A DNA stretch of 14,148 nucleotides from F23-B02 sp963627445 (GTDB lineage Bacteria > Bacillota > Clostridia > Oscillospirales > Oscillospiraceae), in assembly GCA_963627445.1 (NCBI GenBank), contig CAVGBM010000109.1:1-14148 (forward strand), written 5' to 3'. The notes under the pieces were generated by a model. That model did no database searches. It saw only the letters and a list, made by a program, of their open reading frames with translations, and had not been told where the DNA came from. A program made the position numbers and the translations under genes. The first letter of the stretch is position 1, and each line of letters starts with the position of its first letter. Below are positions 6,020 through 13,932 of this stretch, in pieces.

Positions 6020-9000
6020 TTATTTTATGACCACATTTTCGCTGCCGAGCATTTCCTTGAGCTCGTCCACGAGGGCTTCGTGGATGATGCAGGGGGCGCC
6101 GATGCGCTTTTTCTCCTTTTGGCAGTAGATGATCATTTGCTGCGTGCCGGGGAACATCGTCAAAATAAGCTCGATGCGCTTTAGGGCGGGGTCATTTTCG
6201 CTTTCAAGCTTCACCCACAGCTTTGCTCCGGCGCTCGGCGTTTTGACCGGCGCGGAGCGGCTGCTCTCGGCCTTCAATTTCTCGACCTCGGTGATGGGCT
6301 TTATGACATCGACCATGAGCTGCGGCTCTTTTTCGTCACGCACGGAGATGCGGCCGGACACGACGAGCGGGGCGTTATCACGCACATAAGCGCCGCCCGT
6401 GTCGAGCGCCTTTTGGAAGGCAATGAGCTCCATTGCGCCCGTGTCGTCCTCAAGGTCGATGTAGCTCATGAGCGTATTTGACCTCGTGGTGCGGGTCTTT
6501 GACGACTGCACGACACCGGCAACGGTGACCCGCTGGCCGTCGGAAAAGCGCTTGTTGCCCTCATCGGAAGCAAAGTCCGACATTATAGCCCCGATGGGCA
6601 CTGCGCCCGCCTTGCGCACGGCGTCACGGTACTCGTCCATGGGGTGGCCGCTCAGGTACAGACCCGTGGTCTCCTTCTCCATGGCCATGAGCTCTTGTCT
6701 CGAAAACTCGGCGACATTGGGTATCTTCACCTGCGCAGACTCGTTCTCGGCAAAGTCGGGCTCGCCGAAAAGATTCATCTGCCCGTCTATATTATTGCGC
6801 TGCTCGTGCTGGATGCTGTCTATCAAAACGGGGGCGACCTGCAGGAGCGCACGGCGGTTCACGCCGAAGCTGTCGAATGCGCCGGCACGGATGAGATTTT
6901 CCACGGCACGGCGGTTGAGATCCTTGCCGCTCATGCGGCGGCAGAAGTCCTCAAAGCTCTTGAACAGGCCGTTTGCTCTGCGCTCGGCGATGAGCTCGTT
7001 TACAAAGCCGCGGCCGATGCTTTTTATCGCGACCATGCCGAAGCGGATGTTGCTGCCCACGACGGAGAAGTCCGCACCCGATTCGTTCACATCCGGCGGA
7101 AGAAGCTTGATGCCAAGCTCCTTGCACTCGGCGATGTATTCCGCTATCTTCAGGCTGTTATCAAGAACGCTGGACAAAAGCGCCGCCATGTACTGCTGCG
7201 GGTAGCGCCGCTTCATGTACGCCGTGCGGTAGGAGACGATGGCGTAGCTCACGGCGTGTGCCTTGTTAAATGCGTAGCTTGCAAAGTCCAATATCTCGTC
7301 ATAGATGCTGTTTGCAACAGTCTCGGGAACGCCGCGCTTCACTGCGCCGTCAATGCCCCGCTCGGGGTCGCCGTGCACGAACGCCACACGCTCGGCATCG
7401 ATGACCTTGTGCTTTTTCTTGCTCATTGCACGGCGGATCATGTCCGCCTGACCGAGCGAGAAGCCCGCCAAGCGGCGGAAAATTTCAATGACCTGCTCCT
7501 GATAGACGATGCAGCCGTAGGTGACATCGAGGATCGGGCGCAGCAGCTCGTGCTTGTAGCTTATCTTCTTCGGGTCGTTCGAGCACTCTATGAACCTCGG
7601 GATGCTGTCCATCGGGCCGGGGCGGTAGAGCGCTATGACGGCGGTGATATCTTCAATGCTCTTGGGCTTTAAGCCCACGCACACGGCGGTGATGCCCGAG
7701 CTTTCAAGCTGGAACACGCCGCTTGTTCTGCCGGCGGAGAGCATCTCAAACACGGCGGGGTCGTTTTCGGGTATCTTGTCGACCTCGAAACTTGGCTCGT
7801 GCTCACGCACCATTTTGGCAGCGTCCTCCAAGACCGTGAGGTTGCGCAGACCCAAAAAGTCCATCTTGAGAAGCCCCAGCTCCTCAAGCGTCGTCATCTG
7901 ATACTGGCACACGACCGATTCGTCGTTTTTCGACAAGGGCACATACTCGTACACGGGCTTGTCGGTTATGACAACGCCCGCTGCGTGCATGCTGGCATGG
8001 CGGGGCATGCCCTCAAGCGCCTCGGCGACCTCGATGAGCCGGTGCATGGTCTCGTCGTTTTCGTAAAGTTCACGAAGCGGCTTTGAAATTTTAAGCGCCT
8101 CGCTTATGGTCATTCCGAGCGCCATGGGGACATTTTTCGCGACATTATCCGTGTCTGCGTAGCTCACATCGAGCACACGACCCACATCACGAATGGCCGC
8201 CCTTGCCGCCATCGTGCCGAAGGTGACTATCTGCGCCACATGGTCGTGACCGTACTTGCGATTGACATAGTCGATGACCTCGCCGCGGCGGTTCACGCAG
8301 AAGTCGACATCGATATCGGGCATGCTGACACGCTCGGGGTTTAGAAATCTCTCAAAGAACAGGCTGTATTTTATGGGGTCGACATCGGTGATGCCAAGGC
8401 AGTAGGACACGACGCTGCCCGCTGCGCTGCCACGCCCGGGGCCTACGGGTATCTTCTGGCTTTTTGCGTAGCCGATGAAGTCGGAAACGATGAGGAAGTA
8501 GTCGACAAAGCCCATCTGCTTTATCATCGAAAGCTCATAGTCGAGCTGCTTGCGCACCTCAACTCTGTCGGCGGTGTAGCGCTCGGCGAAGCCGCGGTCG
8601 CACAGCTTGTTAAGGTAATCAAAGCTGTCCGTTTCGCCCTCGGGGAGCTTGAAGCGGGGCAGCTTATAGTGGCCGAACTCAAAATCGTAATTGCACATTT
8701 GGGCAATGCGCACGGTGTTGTCGGCAGCCTCGGGGTACTCGGGGAAGAGCGCGCGCATCTGCGCCTCGTCCTTTATATAAAACTCGTTGGTCTCAAATTT
8801 TAAGCGCGCGGGGTCAGCCACGCTCTTGCCGGTCTGTATGCACATGAGGACATCCTGATAGTAAGCGTCGCTTTTTTCGATATAATGCGCATCGTTCGTA
8901 ACGCAAAGGGGTATGCCGGTCTCGCGGTGCAGGCGCAAAAGTCCCTCGGCGGCTTTCTTTTCTATCTCAAGCTCATGATTTTGTATCTCAAGATAGAAAT

Positions 9001-9505
9001 TGCCCTCGCCGAAAAGCTCGTTGAGCTCCACGGCCTTCGCCTTCGCCTGCTCGTAGTTTCCTGCGCACAGCATGCGGGGTATCGCACCGGCGACGCAGCC
9101 GGAAAGGCACACAAGGCCCTCGGCGTGCTCGTGCAGGAGCTCCCAATCTATCCTCGGCTTAATATAAAAGCCCTCGGTGAACGCCGCCGACACGAGGTAG
9201 CAGAGGTTTTTATAGCCCGTCTCGTTTTTGCACAGCAGGATAAGATGCGTGTACTCGGCATCGACGGTGTGCTCCTTGTCAAAGCGGGTGCGGGGCGCAA
9301 CATACACCTCGCAGCCGATGATGGGCTTTATCCCCTCGGCAAGGCAGGCTTTATAAAACGCGACTGCGCCGTACATTACGCCGTGGTCGGTTATCGCAAC
9401 GGCGGTCTGCCCCAGCTCCTTGATGCGCTTTGCAAGCCGCTCTATGCGGCAGGCGCCGTCAAGCAGCGAAAACTCGGTATGAACATGTAAGTGAACAAAT
9501 GACAT
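6020..9505 (-). CDS. dnaE: DNA polymerase III subunit alpha (DnaE)
   Basis: This is the catalytic C-family replicative DNA polymerase, 1161 residues, the usual size for DnaE. An N-terminal PHP domain (1 to about 270) has HLHVHTEFSLLDG at 5-17, TDHG at 39-42 and GCEVYVAP at 64-71. The palm has GPGRGSAAGS near 355, PDIDVDFC near 396 with two catalytic aspartates, and LLKMDFLGL near 548 with the third. The finger region carries RRAMSKKKH; a helix-hairpin-helix region lies at about 800-880; an OB fold near 990-1080 (VTVAGVVQSSKTRT) is followed by a short C-terminal domain. The PHP metal ligands look intact, so proofreading by this domain is possible. It starts 15 nt after the whiA stop, with a poor purine-rich ribosome site, so translation is probably coupled to whiA. 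It is the last gene of the hprK cluster and ends at a strong terminator. Confidence 0.98.
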   Translation of the reverse strand: MSFVHLHVHTEFSLLDGACRIERLAKRIKELGQTAVAITDHGVMYGAVAFYKACLAEGIKPIIGCEVYVAPRTRFDKEHTVDAEYTHLILLCKNETGYKNLCYLVSAAFTEGFYIKPRIDWELLHEHAEGLVCLSGCVAGAIPRMLCAGNYEQAKAKAVELNELFGEGNFYLEIQNHELEIEKKAAEGLLRLHRETGIPLCVTNDAHYIEKSDAYYQDVLMCIQTGKSVADPARLKFETNEFYIKDEAQMRALFPEYPEAADNTVRIAQMCNYDFEFGHYKLPRFKLPEGETDSFDYLNKLCDRGFAERYTADRVEVRKQLDYELSMIKQMGFVDYFLIVSDFIGYAKSQKIPVGPGRGSAAGSVVSYCLGITDVDPIKYSLFFERFLNPERVSMPDIDVDFCVNRRGEVIDYVNRKYGHDHVAQIVTFGTMAARAAIRDVGRVLDVSYADTDNVAKNVPMALGMTISEALKISKPLRELYENDETMHRLIEVAEALEGMPRHASMHAAGVVITDKPVYEYVPLSKNDESVVCQYQMTTLEELGLLKMDFLGLRNLTVLEDAAKMVREHEPSFEVDKIPENDPAVFEMLSAGRTSGVFQLESSGITAVCVGLKPKSIEDITAVIALYRPGPMDSIPRFIECSNDPKKISYKHELLRPILDVTYGCIVYQEQVIEIFRRLAGFSLGQADMIRRAMSKKKHKVIDAERVAFVHGDPERGIDGAVKRGVPETVANSIYDEILDFASYAFNKAHAVSYAIVSYRTAYMKRRYPQQYMAALLSSVLDNSLKIAEYIAECKELGIKLLPPDVNESGADFSVVGSNIRFGMVAIKSIGRGFVNELIAERRANGLFKSFEDFCRRMSGKDLNRRAVENLIRAGAFDSFGVNRRALLQVAPVLIDSIQHEQRNNIDGQMNLFGEPDFAENESAQVKIPNVAEFSRQELMAMEKETTGLYLSGHPMDEYRDAVRKAGAVPIGAIMSDFASDEGNKRFSDGQRVTVAGVVQSSKTRTTRSNTLMSYIDLEDDTGAMELIAFQKALDTGGAYVRDNAPLVVSGRISVRDEKEPQLMVDVIKPITEVEKLKAESSRSAPVKTPSAGAKLWVKLESENDPALKRIELILTMFPGTQQMIIYCQKEKKRIGAPCIIHEALVDELKEMLGSENVVIK

Positions 9506-9520
9506 ATCCCGTCCGCCCTT

Positions 9521-10417
9521 TTAGTCATCATTCTCCGGCTTGTAGTCAAGAAGCTTTTTGAGCCTGTGGCTCAGGCAGCTTTTGCTCACGGGAGGGTAAC
9601 TGAGCATCGCAAGATCGGCAAGGCTCGCCTCGGGGTTTGCAAAGCGCAGAAGCGCCGCCTCTTGGAGCTTGTCCGGCAGCGAATCGAGCCCATAGAGCCT
9701 GTCTATGCGGCGAATGGCCTCCATCTGCTGCGCCGCTGCGGCAACGACCTTGTCGGCATTTGCCGAGTCGCAGTTGACCTTGCGGTTGATGCTGTTTTTC
9801 ATATCCTTTTCGATCTTCGCCGACATGAGCTCCATGGCGCAGTTTGACGCGCCGATGGTCGTCAGAAGATCCTCTATATGCTCGCTTTTTTTGAAATACA
9901 AAAGGTGATTTCCCTTGCGCTCGGCCTCCTTGGGTGAAAAGCCCATGTCGAGCAAAATTGAATACGCCTCGCGGCTGACGCTGTAGTGGCTCGTTGCAAG
10001 CTCAAGGTGATAGCGCTTGCCGGGGTCTGTTACGCTGCCGCCTGCCAAAAATGCGCCTCTTATGAACGATGCCTTGCAGCACGCCTCCTCCAGAACGCCG
10101 AAGTTTATATGCAGCGAGGGGGTGTTAAGGTCATTGCCGAAGGTGTCGTATATAGTTTGTATCTTCTTCTCGTCGGTAATTTTAAAGCTGCGCTTGCCGC
10201 TGCCCTCGGGAAGCTCGTCAAAGCTCACACCGAACGCTTTTTTGAACAAATGCGGCAATCTTTGCGCAAGCTCGTCGCTTGCCGTTATGATGCGGATGAG
10301 CTTGGGCGAAAACGTGTGGCAGTACAGCAAAACGCCGTAAGCCTCGGCGACGGCGCAGCACTTGCGCTCGACTCGAGGCTCACACAGCTCCGCCTTGACC
10401 TGCTGTGAAAAGGTCAT
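9521..10417 (-). CDS. whiA: DNA-binding protein WhiA
   Basis: WhiA is a conserved DNA-binding protein of Gram-positive bacteria, tied to sporulation gene control in actinomycetes and to division and chromosome segregation in Bacillus. The 298-residue product has the expected build: a LAGLIDADG homing-endonuclease-like fold without nuclease function (FIRGAFLAGGSVTDPGKRYH near 115-135) and a C-terminal helix-turn-helix (about 220-290, ending in SYPPVSKSCLSHRLKKLLDY). The ATG at 10417 is preferred because AAGGGG stands 8 nt before it and the product then begins MTFSQQVKAEL like other WhiA proteins; a GTG at 10426 is immediately next to that site and unlikely. The rapZ stop ends 1 nt before the ATG, implying translational coupling. 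Confidence 0.96.
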   Translation of the reverse strand: MTFSQQVKAELCEPRVERKCCAVAEAYGVLLYCHTFSPKLIRIITASDELAQRLPHLFKKAFGVSFDELPEGSGKRSFKITDEKKIQTIYDTFGNDLNTPSLHINFGVLEEACCKASFIRGAFLAGGSVTDPGKRYHLELATSHYSVSREAYSILLDMGFSPKEAERKGNHLLYFKKSEHIEDLLTTIGASNCAMELMSAKIEKDMKNSINRKVNCDSANADKVVAAAAQQMEAIRRIDRLYGLDSLPDKLQEAALLRFANPEASLADLAMLSYPPVSKSCLSHRLKKLLDYKPENDD

Positions 10418-10418
10418 A

Positions 10419-11285
10419 TCAGCCACCCCTTGTAAGGTCGCGGTTGATGCTCACGACGGGCACGCCCATTTCATTTAAATGCTCTGCCAGCGCCGTTGCG
10501 ACGGCCACGCTGCGGTGGCGGCCGCCGGTGCAGCCGATGGCGATGGTGAGGCTGTACTTGCCCTCCTCGATATACTGCGGCAGCAGGTACTCTATCATAT
10601 CCGTCAGCTTATCCATAAACACCTGCGTCTGCTCGAAGCCGAACACGTAGCTGCGCACATCCTCGTCAAGGCCGCTGTGGTGGCGCATATCCTCAACGTA
10701 GTAGGGGTTGGGCAAAAAGCGCACGTCGAACACAAGGTCTGCGTCCAGCGGCATGCCGTACTTAAAGCCGAAGCTCACGACGTTGACCATGATAGAGCGG
10801 TTGGACGATGCGTCGGAAAAATAGGTGTACAGCTGATTTTGAAGCTGGCCGAGCGTCAGGTGCGAGGTGTTTACGATATAATCGGCAAGCTCGCGTATAG
10901 GCTGAAGCTGCTCGCGCTCACGCTCGATGGCGTTCTCTATCGAGCCGCCGGACTTTATCGCCAGCGGGTGGGGTCTGCGCGACTCCTTGTAGCGCTTGAC
11001 GATGACCTGCGTCTCGGCCTCCATGAAGAGTATCTTATAGCCGAAATCCATCTCGCGCAGGCTTTTTAGCGCGTTGAACACATCCTTGATGCCGTTTTTT
11101 TCGCGCACATCGGTGACCAGGGCGACCTTTTCGTAGCGCCCCTTTGTCGCTGCGCACAGCTCGGCAAACTTCGGGATGAGCGCAACGGGCATGTTGTCAA
11201 CGCAATAGTAGTCCAGATCCTCGATTATATCCGCCGCCTGGCTCTTGCCGCCGCCGGACAGTCCCGTAATTATAAGAAACTCCAT
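10419..11285 (-). CDS. rapZ: RapZ/YvcJ-family nucleotide-binding protein (RNase adaptor family)
   Basis: This 288-residue P-loop protein hydrolyses or binds nucleotides. In enterobacteria RapZ guides RNase E to the GlmZ small RNA to control amino-sugar synthesis; in Firmicutes (YvcJ) the role is less clear. Visible motifs are a Walker A GLSGGGKS at 8-15, a VDNMP stretch near 31-35, and the C-terminal signature GCTGGRHRSVA near 249-259, part of the proposed ligand-binding domain. Length is typical. CAGGAG lies 6 nt before the ATG. It follows murB by 12 nt and precedes whiA by 1 nt. In many Firmicutes yvcK stands between rapZ and whiA; here it does not. RNA-adaptor function in this organism is not established. 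Confidence 0.95.
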   Translation of the reverse strand: MEFLIITGLSGGGKSQAADIIEDLDYYCVDNMPVALIPKFAELCAATKGRYEKVALVTDVREKNGIKDVFNALKSLREMDFGYKILFMEAETQVIVKRYKESRRPHPLAIKSGGSIENAIEREREQLQPIRELADYIVNTSHLTLGQLQNQLYTYFSDASSNRSIMVNVVSFGFKYGMPLDADLVFDVRFLPNPYYVEDMRHHSGLDEDVRSYVFGFEQTQVFMDKLTDMIEYLLPQYIEEGKYSLTIAIGCTGGRHRSVAVATALAEHLNEMGVPVVSINRDLTRGG

Positions 11286-11297
11286 GTTATCTCCTGT

Positions 11298-12320
11298 TTA
11301 TTGCTCCTCGGAAGGCTTTGCCGCCTGCTCCTTTGCAAGCTTGAGCATCTCGTCCAAAGCCATCTGCTTTCTTCTCTTCCAGTCGTCTACGAGCACCACG
11401 CCCTTGGGATATATCCTTATCTCCGGCTCAAGCGTTATGCCCGACTTTGCGTACACCTCGCGGCGCACATGATCCATAAGTGCGACGATATCGTCGTAGC
11501 TGGCATCGCCGCGGTTTACAACAAAGCCCGCGTGCTTTTCCGACACCTGAGCGCCGCCCACGGTGTAGCCCTTTAAGCCGGCCTCATCAATGAGCGCGGC
11601 TGCATAGCCGCCGACGGGGCGCTTGAACGCGCTGCCTGCCGAGGGAAGATCCAGCGGCTGATTTTTGCGGCGCTTGTCGTTCATCTCGTGCATCCTCGCC
11701 GCTATCGCCTCGGGCTCATCCTTTGTAAGCTTGAACACGGCGCCGGTTATTGCGCAGTTTACCTTCGTAAAGCTGCTGCGGCGGTAGTCAAAGCCACAGT
11801 CCTCGTTTTTAATTTCGCACAGCGCCTGATCGGTGAGGTAGTACATGACGACAGACTCGACAACATCCTTCATCTCGCCGCCGTAAGCGCCCGCATTCAT
11901 CAAAATGCCGCCGCCGACAGAGCCCGGGATGCCACTTGCAAACTCAAGACCGGCAAGTCCATTTGCCTGCGCAAACTGCGCGAGCCGTGCAAGCGATACG
12001 CCCGCTTCGGCATAGATGGTGTCGTCCGTTGCGCCGAGGCGCAGCTTTGTGAGCTTCTCGGTGCTCACGACGCAGATATCAAGCCCCTCCTCGGGAATGA
12101 TGAGGTTCGTGCCCTTGCCGATTATAAGCGGCAAAACCTCGTTCATGTGCAGGTAGTAAAACACCTTCGTCATTTCCCAAATGTCCTTGGGTACGATGAA
12201 CGCTCTGACCTCGCCGCCGACCTTGAACGAGCAGTGAGCTCTCATGCTCTCGTGCTCACGAAGGTCGAGCTCGGGTATGTTTTCAATTATGCCGCTGAGG
12301 GCCTTTTCTAAATTTTCCAT
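11298..12320 (-). CDS. murB: UDP-N-acetylmuramate dehydrogenase MurB
   Basis: MurB is the FAD enzyme that reduces UDP-N-acetylglucosamine enolpyruvate with NADPH to UDP-N-acetylmuramic acid, the second committed step of peptidoglycan synthesis, in the cytosol. The 340-residue product shows the FAD domain (FKVGGEVRAFIVPK near 33-46, GKGTNLII near 70-77, ASGIPGSVGGGILMNAGAYG near 128-147) and the catalytic C-terminal domain with GSAFKRP, whose serine is the proton donor, and LEPEIRIYP with the conserved glutamate. A tail of about 30 charged residues follows. The ATG at 12320 is chosen because AAGGAG lies 5 nt upstream, between the hprK stop and murB; upstream in-frame codons overlap hprK and add non-family sequence. 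It is the second gene of the cluster, 10 nt after hprK. Confidence 0.97.
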   Translation of the reverse strand: MENLEKALSGIIENIPELDLREHESMRAHCSFKVGGEVRAFIVPKDIWEMTKVFYYLHMNEVLPLIIGKGTNLIIPEEGLDICVVSTEKLTKLRLGATDDTIYAEAGVSLARLAQFAQANGLAGLEFASGIPGSVGGGILMNAGAYGGEMKDVVESVVMYYLTDQALCEIKNEDCGFDYRRSSFTKVNCAITGAVFKLTKDEPEAIAARMHEMNDKRRKNQPLDLPSAGSAFKRPVGGYAAALIDEAGLKGYTVGGAQVSEKHAGFVVNRGDASYDDIVALMDHVRREVYAKSGITLEPEIRIYPKGVVLVDDWKRRKQMALDEMLKLAKEQAAKPSEEQ

Positions 12321-12330
12321 GCTGTCTCCT

Positions 12331-13269
12331 TTACAGTATGCCCTCATCAATGGCATAGTCGTGATTTGCAGCCAGCGTCTCGGCCGCATTGTAGCCCATC
12401 TTCTTCTGGCGGTTGTTCATTGCGGCAAGCTCCAAGATGACCGCAAGGTTTCTGCCCGGGCGGACGGGTATGGTAACGCTCGGCACAGTCACGCCGAGGA
12501 TATCCTGCGTTTCGTTCGTGAGACCAAGTCGGTCGTAAGCCTTCTGGTCGTCCCATATCTCCATGTTGACGACAAGGTCTATCGAGGCCTCGGGCTTGAC
12601 AGAGCCCACGCCGTACAAATGGCGCACATCCACAACGCCGATGCCCCTGAGCTCCATGTAGTAGCGGATAAGCTCGGGCGCAGAGCCGATGAGGCTCGCT
12701 TTGCCGACACGGCGGATATCCACCGCGTCGTCGGCGATGAGCCTGTGGCCGCGCTTAATTAGCTCAAGTGCCGTCTCGCTCTTGCCGATGCCGGAGTCGC
12801 CGGCAAGCAGAACGCCCTCGCCGTGGACCTCGACCAATACGCCGTGCACCGTCGTGCGGGGCGCAAGGTGCGTGTGCAGCGAGCTTATGACGTTTGCAAG
12901 AAAATCCGAGGTGTCCTCGCTTGTTGTAAACACATTGCAGTCGTACTTTTCCGCCATCTCGAGGCATTCGGGAAACGCCGCAGCACCGTGGCACAGAACG
13001 AGCGCCGAAATGTCGTACTTCATGAGCTCTTCAAAGCTCACGCGGCGCTCGGCCTCGGTCTTGAGCTCAAGATATGTGCTCTCGACCCTGCCGATTATCT
13101 GCAGGCGCTTGGGGTCAAAGTAGTTGTAAAAGCCCGCAAGCTGCAATGCGGGGCGGTTGACCTCCGCCACGGTGAGCACCCTCGTGTCGTAATCGACCGA
13201 CGTGTGCAGTGGCTTGAGGTCGTGCTCGGCGACTATGGTTTTGAGCTTTACGGAATACTTGCTTGACAT
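12331..13269 (-). CDS. hprK: HPr(Ser) kinase/phosphorylase HprK
   Basis: HprK phosphorylates Ser46 of HPr when fructose-1,6-bisphosphate and ATP are high and reverses this with phosphate, making it the carbon-state sensor for catabolite repression in Firmicutes. The 312-residue product has the N-terminal domain (1 to about 130) and the kinase domain: GDSGIGKSE Walker A near 156-164, LIADDAVDI with the paired aspartates near 180, the family signature LRGIGVVDVRHLYG near 208-221, and a C-terminal VRPGRNLA region. Length matches the Bacillus and Lactobacillus enzymes. ATG 13269 is used because AAGGGAG lies 8 nt upstream; an in-frame TTG at 13293 precedes that site. It is the first gene of the hprK-murB-rapZ-whiA-dnaE cluster. 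HPr itself is not encoded in the window. Confidence 0.97.
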   Translation of the reverse strand: MSSKYSVKLKTIVAEHDLKPLHTSVDYDTRVLTVAEVNRPALQLAGFYNYFDPKRLQIIGRVESTYLELKTEAERRVSFEELMKYDISALVLCHGAAAFPECLEMAEKYDCNVFTTSEDTSDFLANVISSLHTHLAPRTTVHGVLVEVHGEGVLLAGDSGIGKSETALELIKRGHRLIADDAVDIRRVGKASLIGSAPELIRYYMELRGIGVVDVRHLYGVGSVKPEASIDLVVNMEIWDDQKAYDRLGLTNETQDILGVTVPSVTIPVRPGRNLAVILELAAMNNRQKKMGYNAAETLAANHDYAIDEGIL

Positions 13270-13289
13270 TTGTCCGGCTCCCTTATCTA

Positions 13290-13318
13290 ACAATATATTA
13301 TATTATTCAGCGTGTCAA
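13290..13318 (-). promoter_or_regulatory. Probable promoter of the hprK cluster
   Basis: On the minus strand a perfect -35 TTGACA (13318-13313) is followed by an AT-rich run offering a -10 at 17 bp (TATTGT, 13295-13290) or at 15 bp (TATATT, 13297-13292). The leader would be very short (about 15-20 nt). The -35 box lies inside the end of the left hairpin repeat. This is the only likely promoter before hprK and probably drives all five genes. Confidence 0.55.
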
Positions 13319-13461
13319 AAAAGTCTCGTGACTTTTTTGCACGCTTCAAAAAACGCCACATTTTTTGTGAAGCTTTGCTTCACGAAAAATCTCGCTACGC
13401 TCGTCAAAAAGCCTTAACAGGCGTTTTTGATGGCTATTTATCGAATTTGAGGCGGGACCTT
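13307..13461 (+). repeat. Hairpin-rich ~150-bp intergenic repeat, left copy
   Basis: This element is matched in the same orientation by 13933-14080. From 13354 to 13436 the two copies differ at only 2 of 83 positions without gaps; the flanks have small insertions. Internal structure: a first hairpin (13310-13344, arms GCGTG..AAAAAAGTC and GACTTTTTTGCACGC with one extra T), a second (13361-13389, arms TTTTTTGTGAAGC and GCTTCACGAAAAA) and a third (13404-13430, GCCT-TAAC-AGGC flanked by A- and T-runs). It has no open reading frame of note and lies between hprK and rpmB. It looks like a non-coding dispersed repeat (REP- or MITE-like) or a structured RNA; I recognise no named family. Confidence 0.85.
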
Positions 13462-13618
13462 GTCCCTCTCACACTCCCCCTGCTGCGTATTGGAGTTTAG
13501 TCGTTGCGATTATTATCAAGTTACTTGACAGTCTGTATTATATATTACCCTTTATAGGCCGATTTGGCAATGATTTTTGCGCAGACAGCGGCAATTCACG
13601 GTATCTTAAAAATTTTTC
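13462..13618. other. Non-coding AT-rich spacer between repeat and rpmB promoter
   Basis: No open reading frame or RNA gene is recognisable. A second possible rpmB promoter, TTATCA (13513-13518) with TATTAT (13536-13541) at 17 bp, is present. A TTGACA at 13525-13530 lacks a well-placed -10 partner. Confidence 0.4.
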
Positions 13619-13647
13619 TTGCATTTATGGTTACATTCTGTTATTAT
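13619..13647 (+). promoter_or_regulatory. Candidate rpmB promoter (extended -10)
   Basis: TGTTATTAT (13639-13647) provides a TGn extension and a TATTAT -10 box, with a weak TTGCAT -35 at 17 bp. Transcription would start near 13654, giving a leader of about 40 nt. A small AGCTG-TTTT-CAGCT hairpin (13653-13666) would sit at the very 5' end of this leader. Confidence 0.5.
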
Positions 13648-13693
13648 TAAAAAGCTGTTTTCAGCTAAACACAAGCAAGGAGGTGCTTCAATA

Positions 13694-13882
13694 ATGGCAA
13701 AATGTCAGTTTTGCGACAAGGGCGTAGCCTTTGGTATTCAGGTTTCCCATTCCCACAGACGCTCCAACCGTACTTGGAAGCCCAATGTGAAGCGCGTCAA
13801 GGCCATCGTGGACGGAAGTCCCAAGCATGTTTATGCATGCACTCGCTGCCTGCGCAGCGGTAAGGTCACCCGCGCTGTGTAA
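13694..13882 (+). CDS. rpmB: 50S ribosomal protein L28 (bL28), zinc-ribbon form
   Basis: L28 is a small basic protein of the large ribosomal subunit. The 62-residue product begins MAKCQFCDKG and contains NRTWKPNVKRV and YACTRCLRSGKV, typical of bL28. Cysteines 4, 7, 49 and 52 form two CxxC pairs, marking the zinc-binding (C+) version; many bacteria hold a cysteine-free paralogue that substitutes under zinc shortage. The start follows an AAGGAGGTG site (13677-13685) by about 9 nt; upstream in-frame codons lie before that site. It is a single-gene unit, divergent from hprK, with its own promoter and terminator, and is bracketed by the two copies of the hairpin repeat. Confidence 0.97.
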   Translation: MAKCQFCDKGVAFGIQVSHSHRRSNRTWKPNVKRVKAIVDGSPKHVYACTRCLRSGKVTRAV

Positions 13883-13901
13883 TATTTTTATTACCCGAAA
13901 C

Positions 13902-13927
13902 AAGCTCGCCACTAGGCGAGCTTTTTT
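13902..13927 (+). terminator. Intrinsic terminator of rpmB
   Basis: Arms AAGCTCGCC and GGCGAGCTT form a 9-bp stem with an ACTA loop, followed by a six-T run, 19 nt after the rpmB stop. Confidence 0.92.
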
Positions 13928-13932
13928 CGTTG

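Noticed and set aside
6644..7672. Plus-strand open frame of 342 codons
   Set aside because: It is antisense to dnaE. Long spurious frames opposite this gene are explained by codon bias; no motif or Shine-Dalgarno supports it.
13525..13546. TTGACA followed by TATATT as an rpmB promoter
   Set aside because: The two boxes are only 10 bases apart, too close for sigma-A recognition; other candidates fit better.
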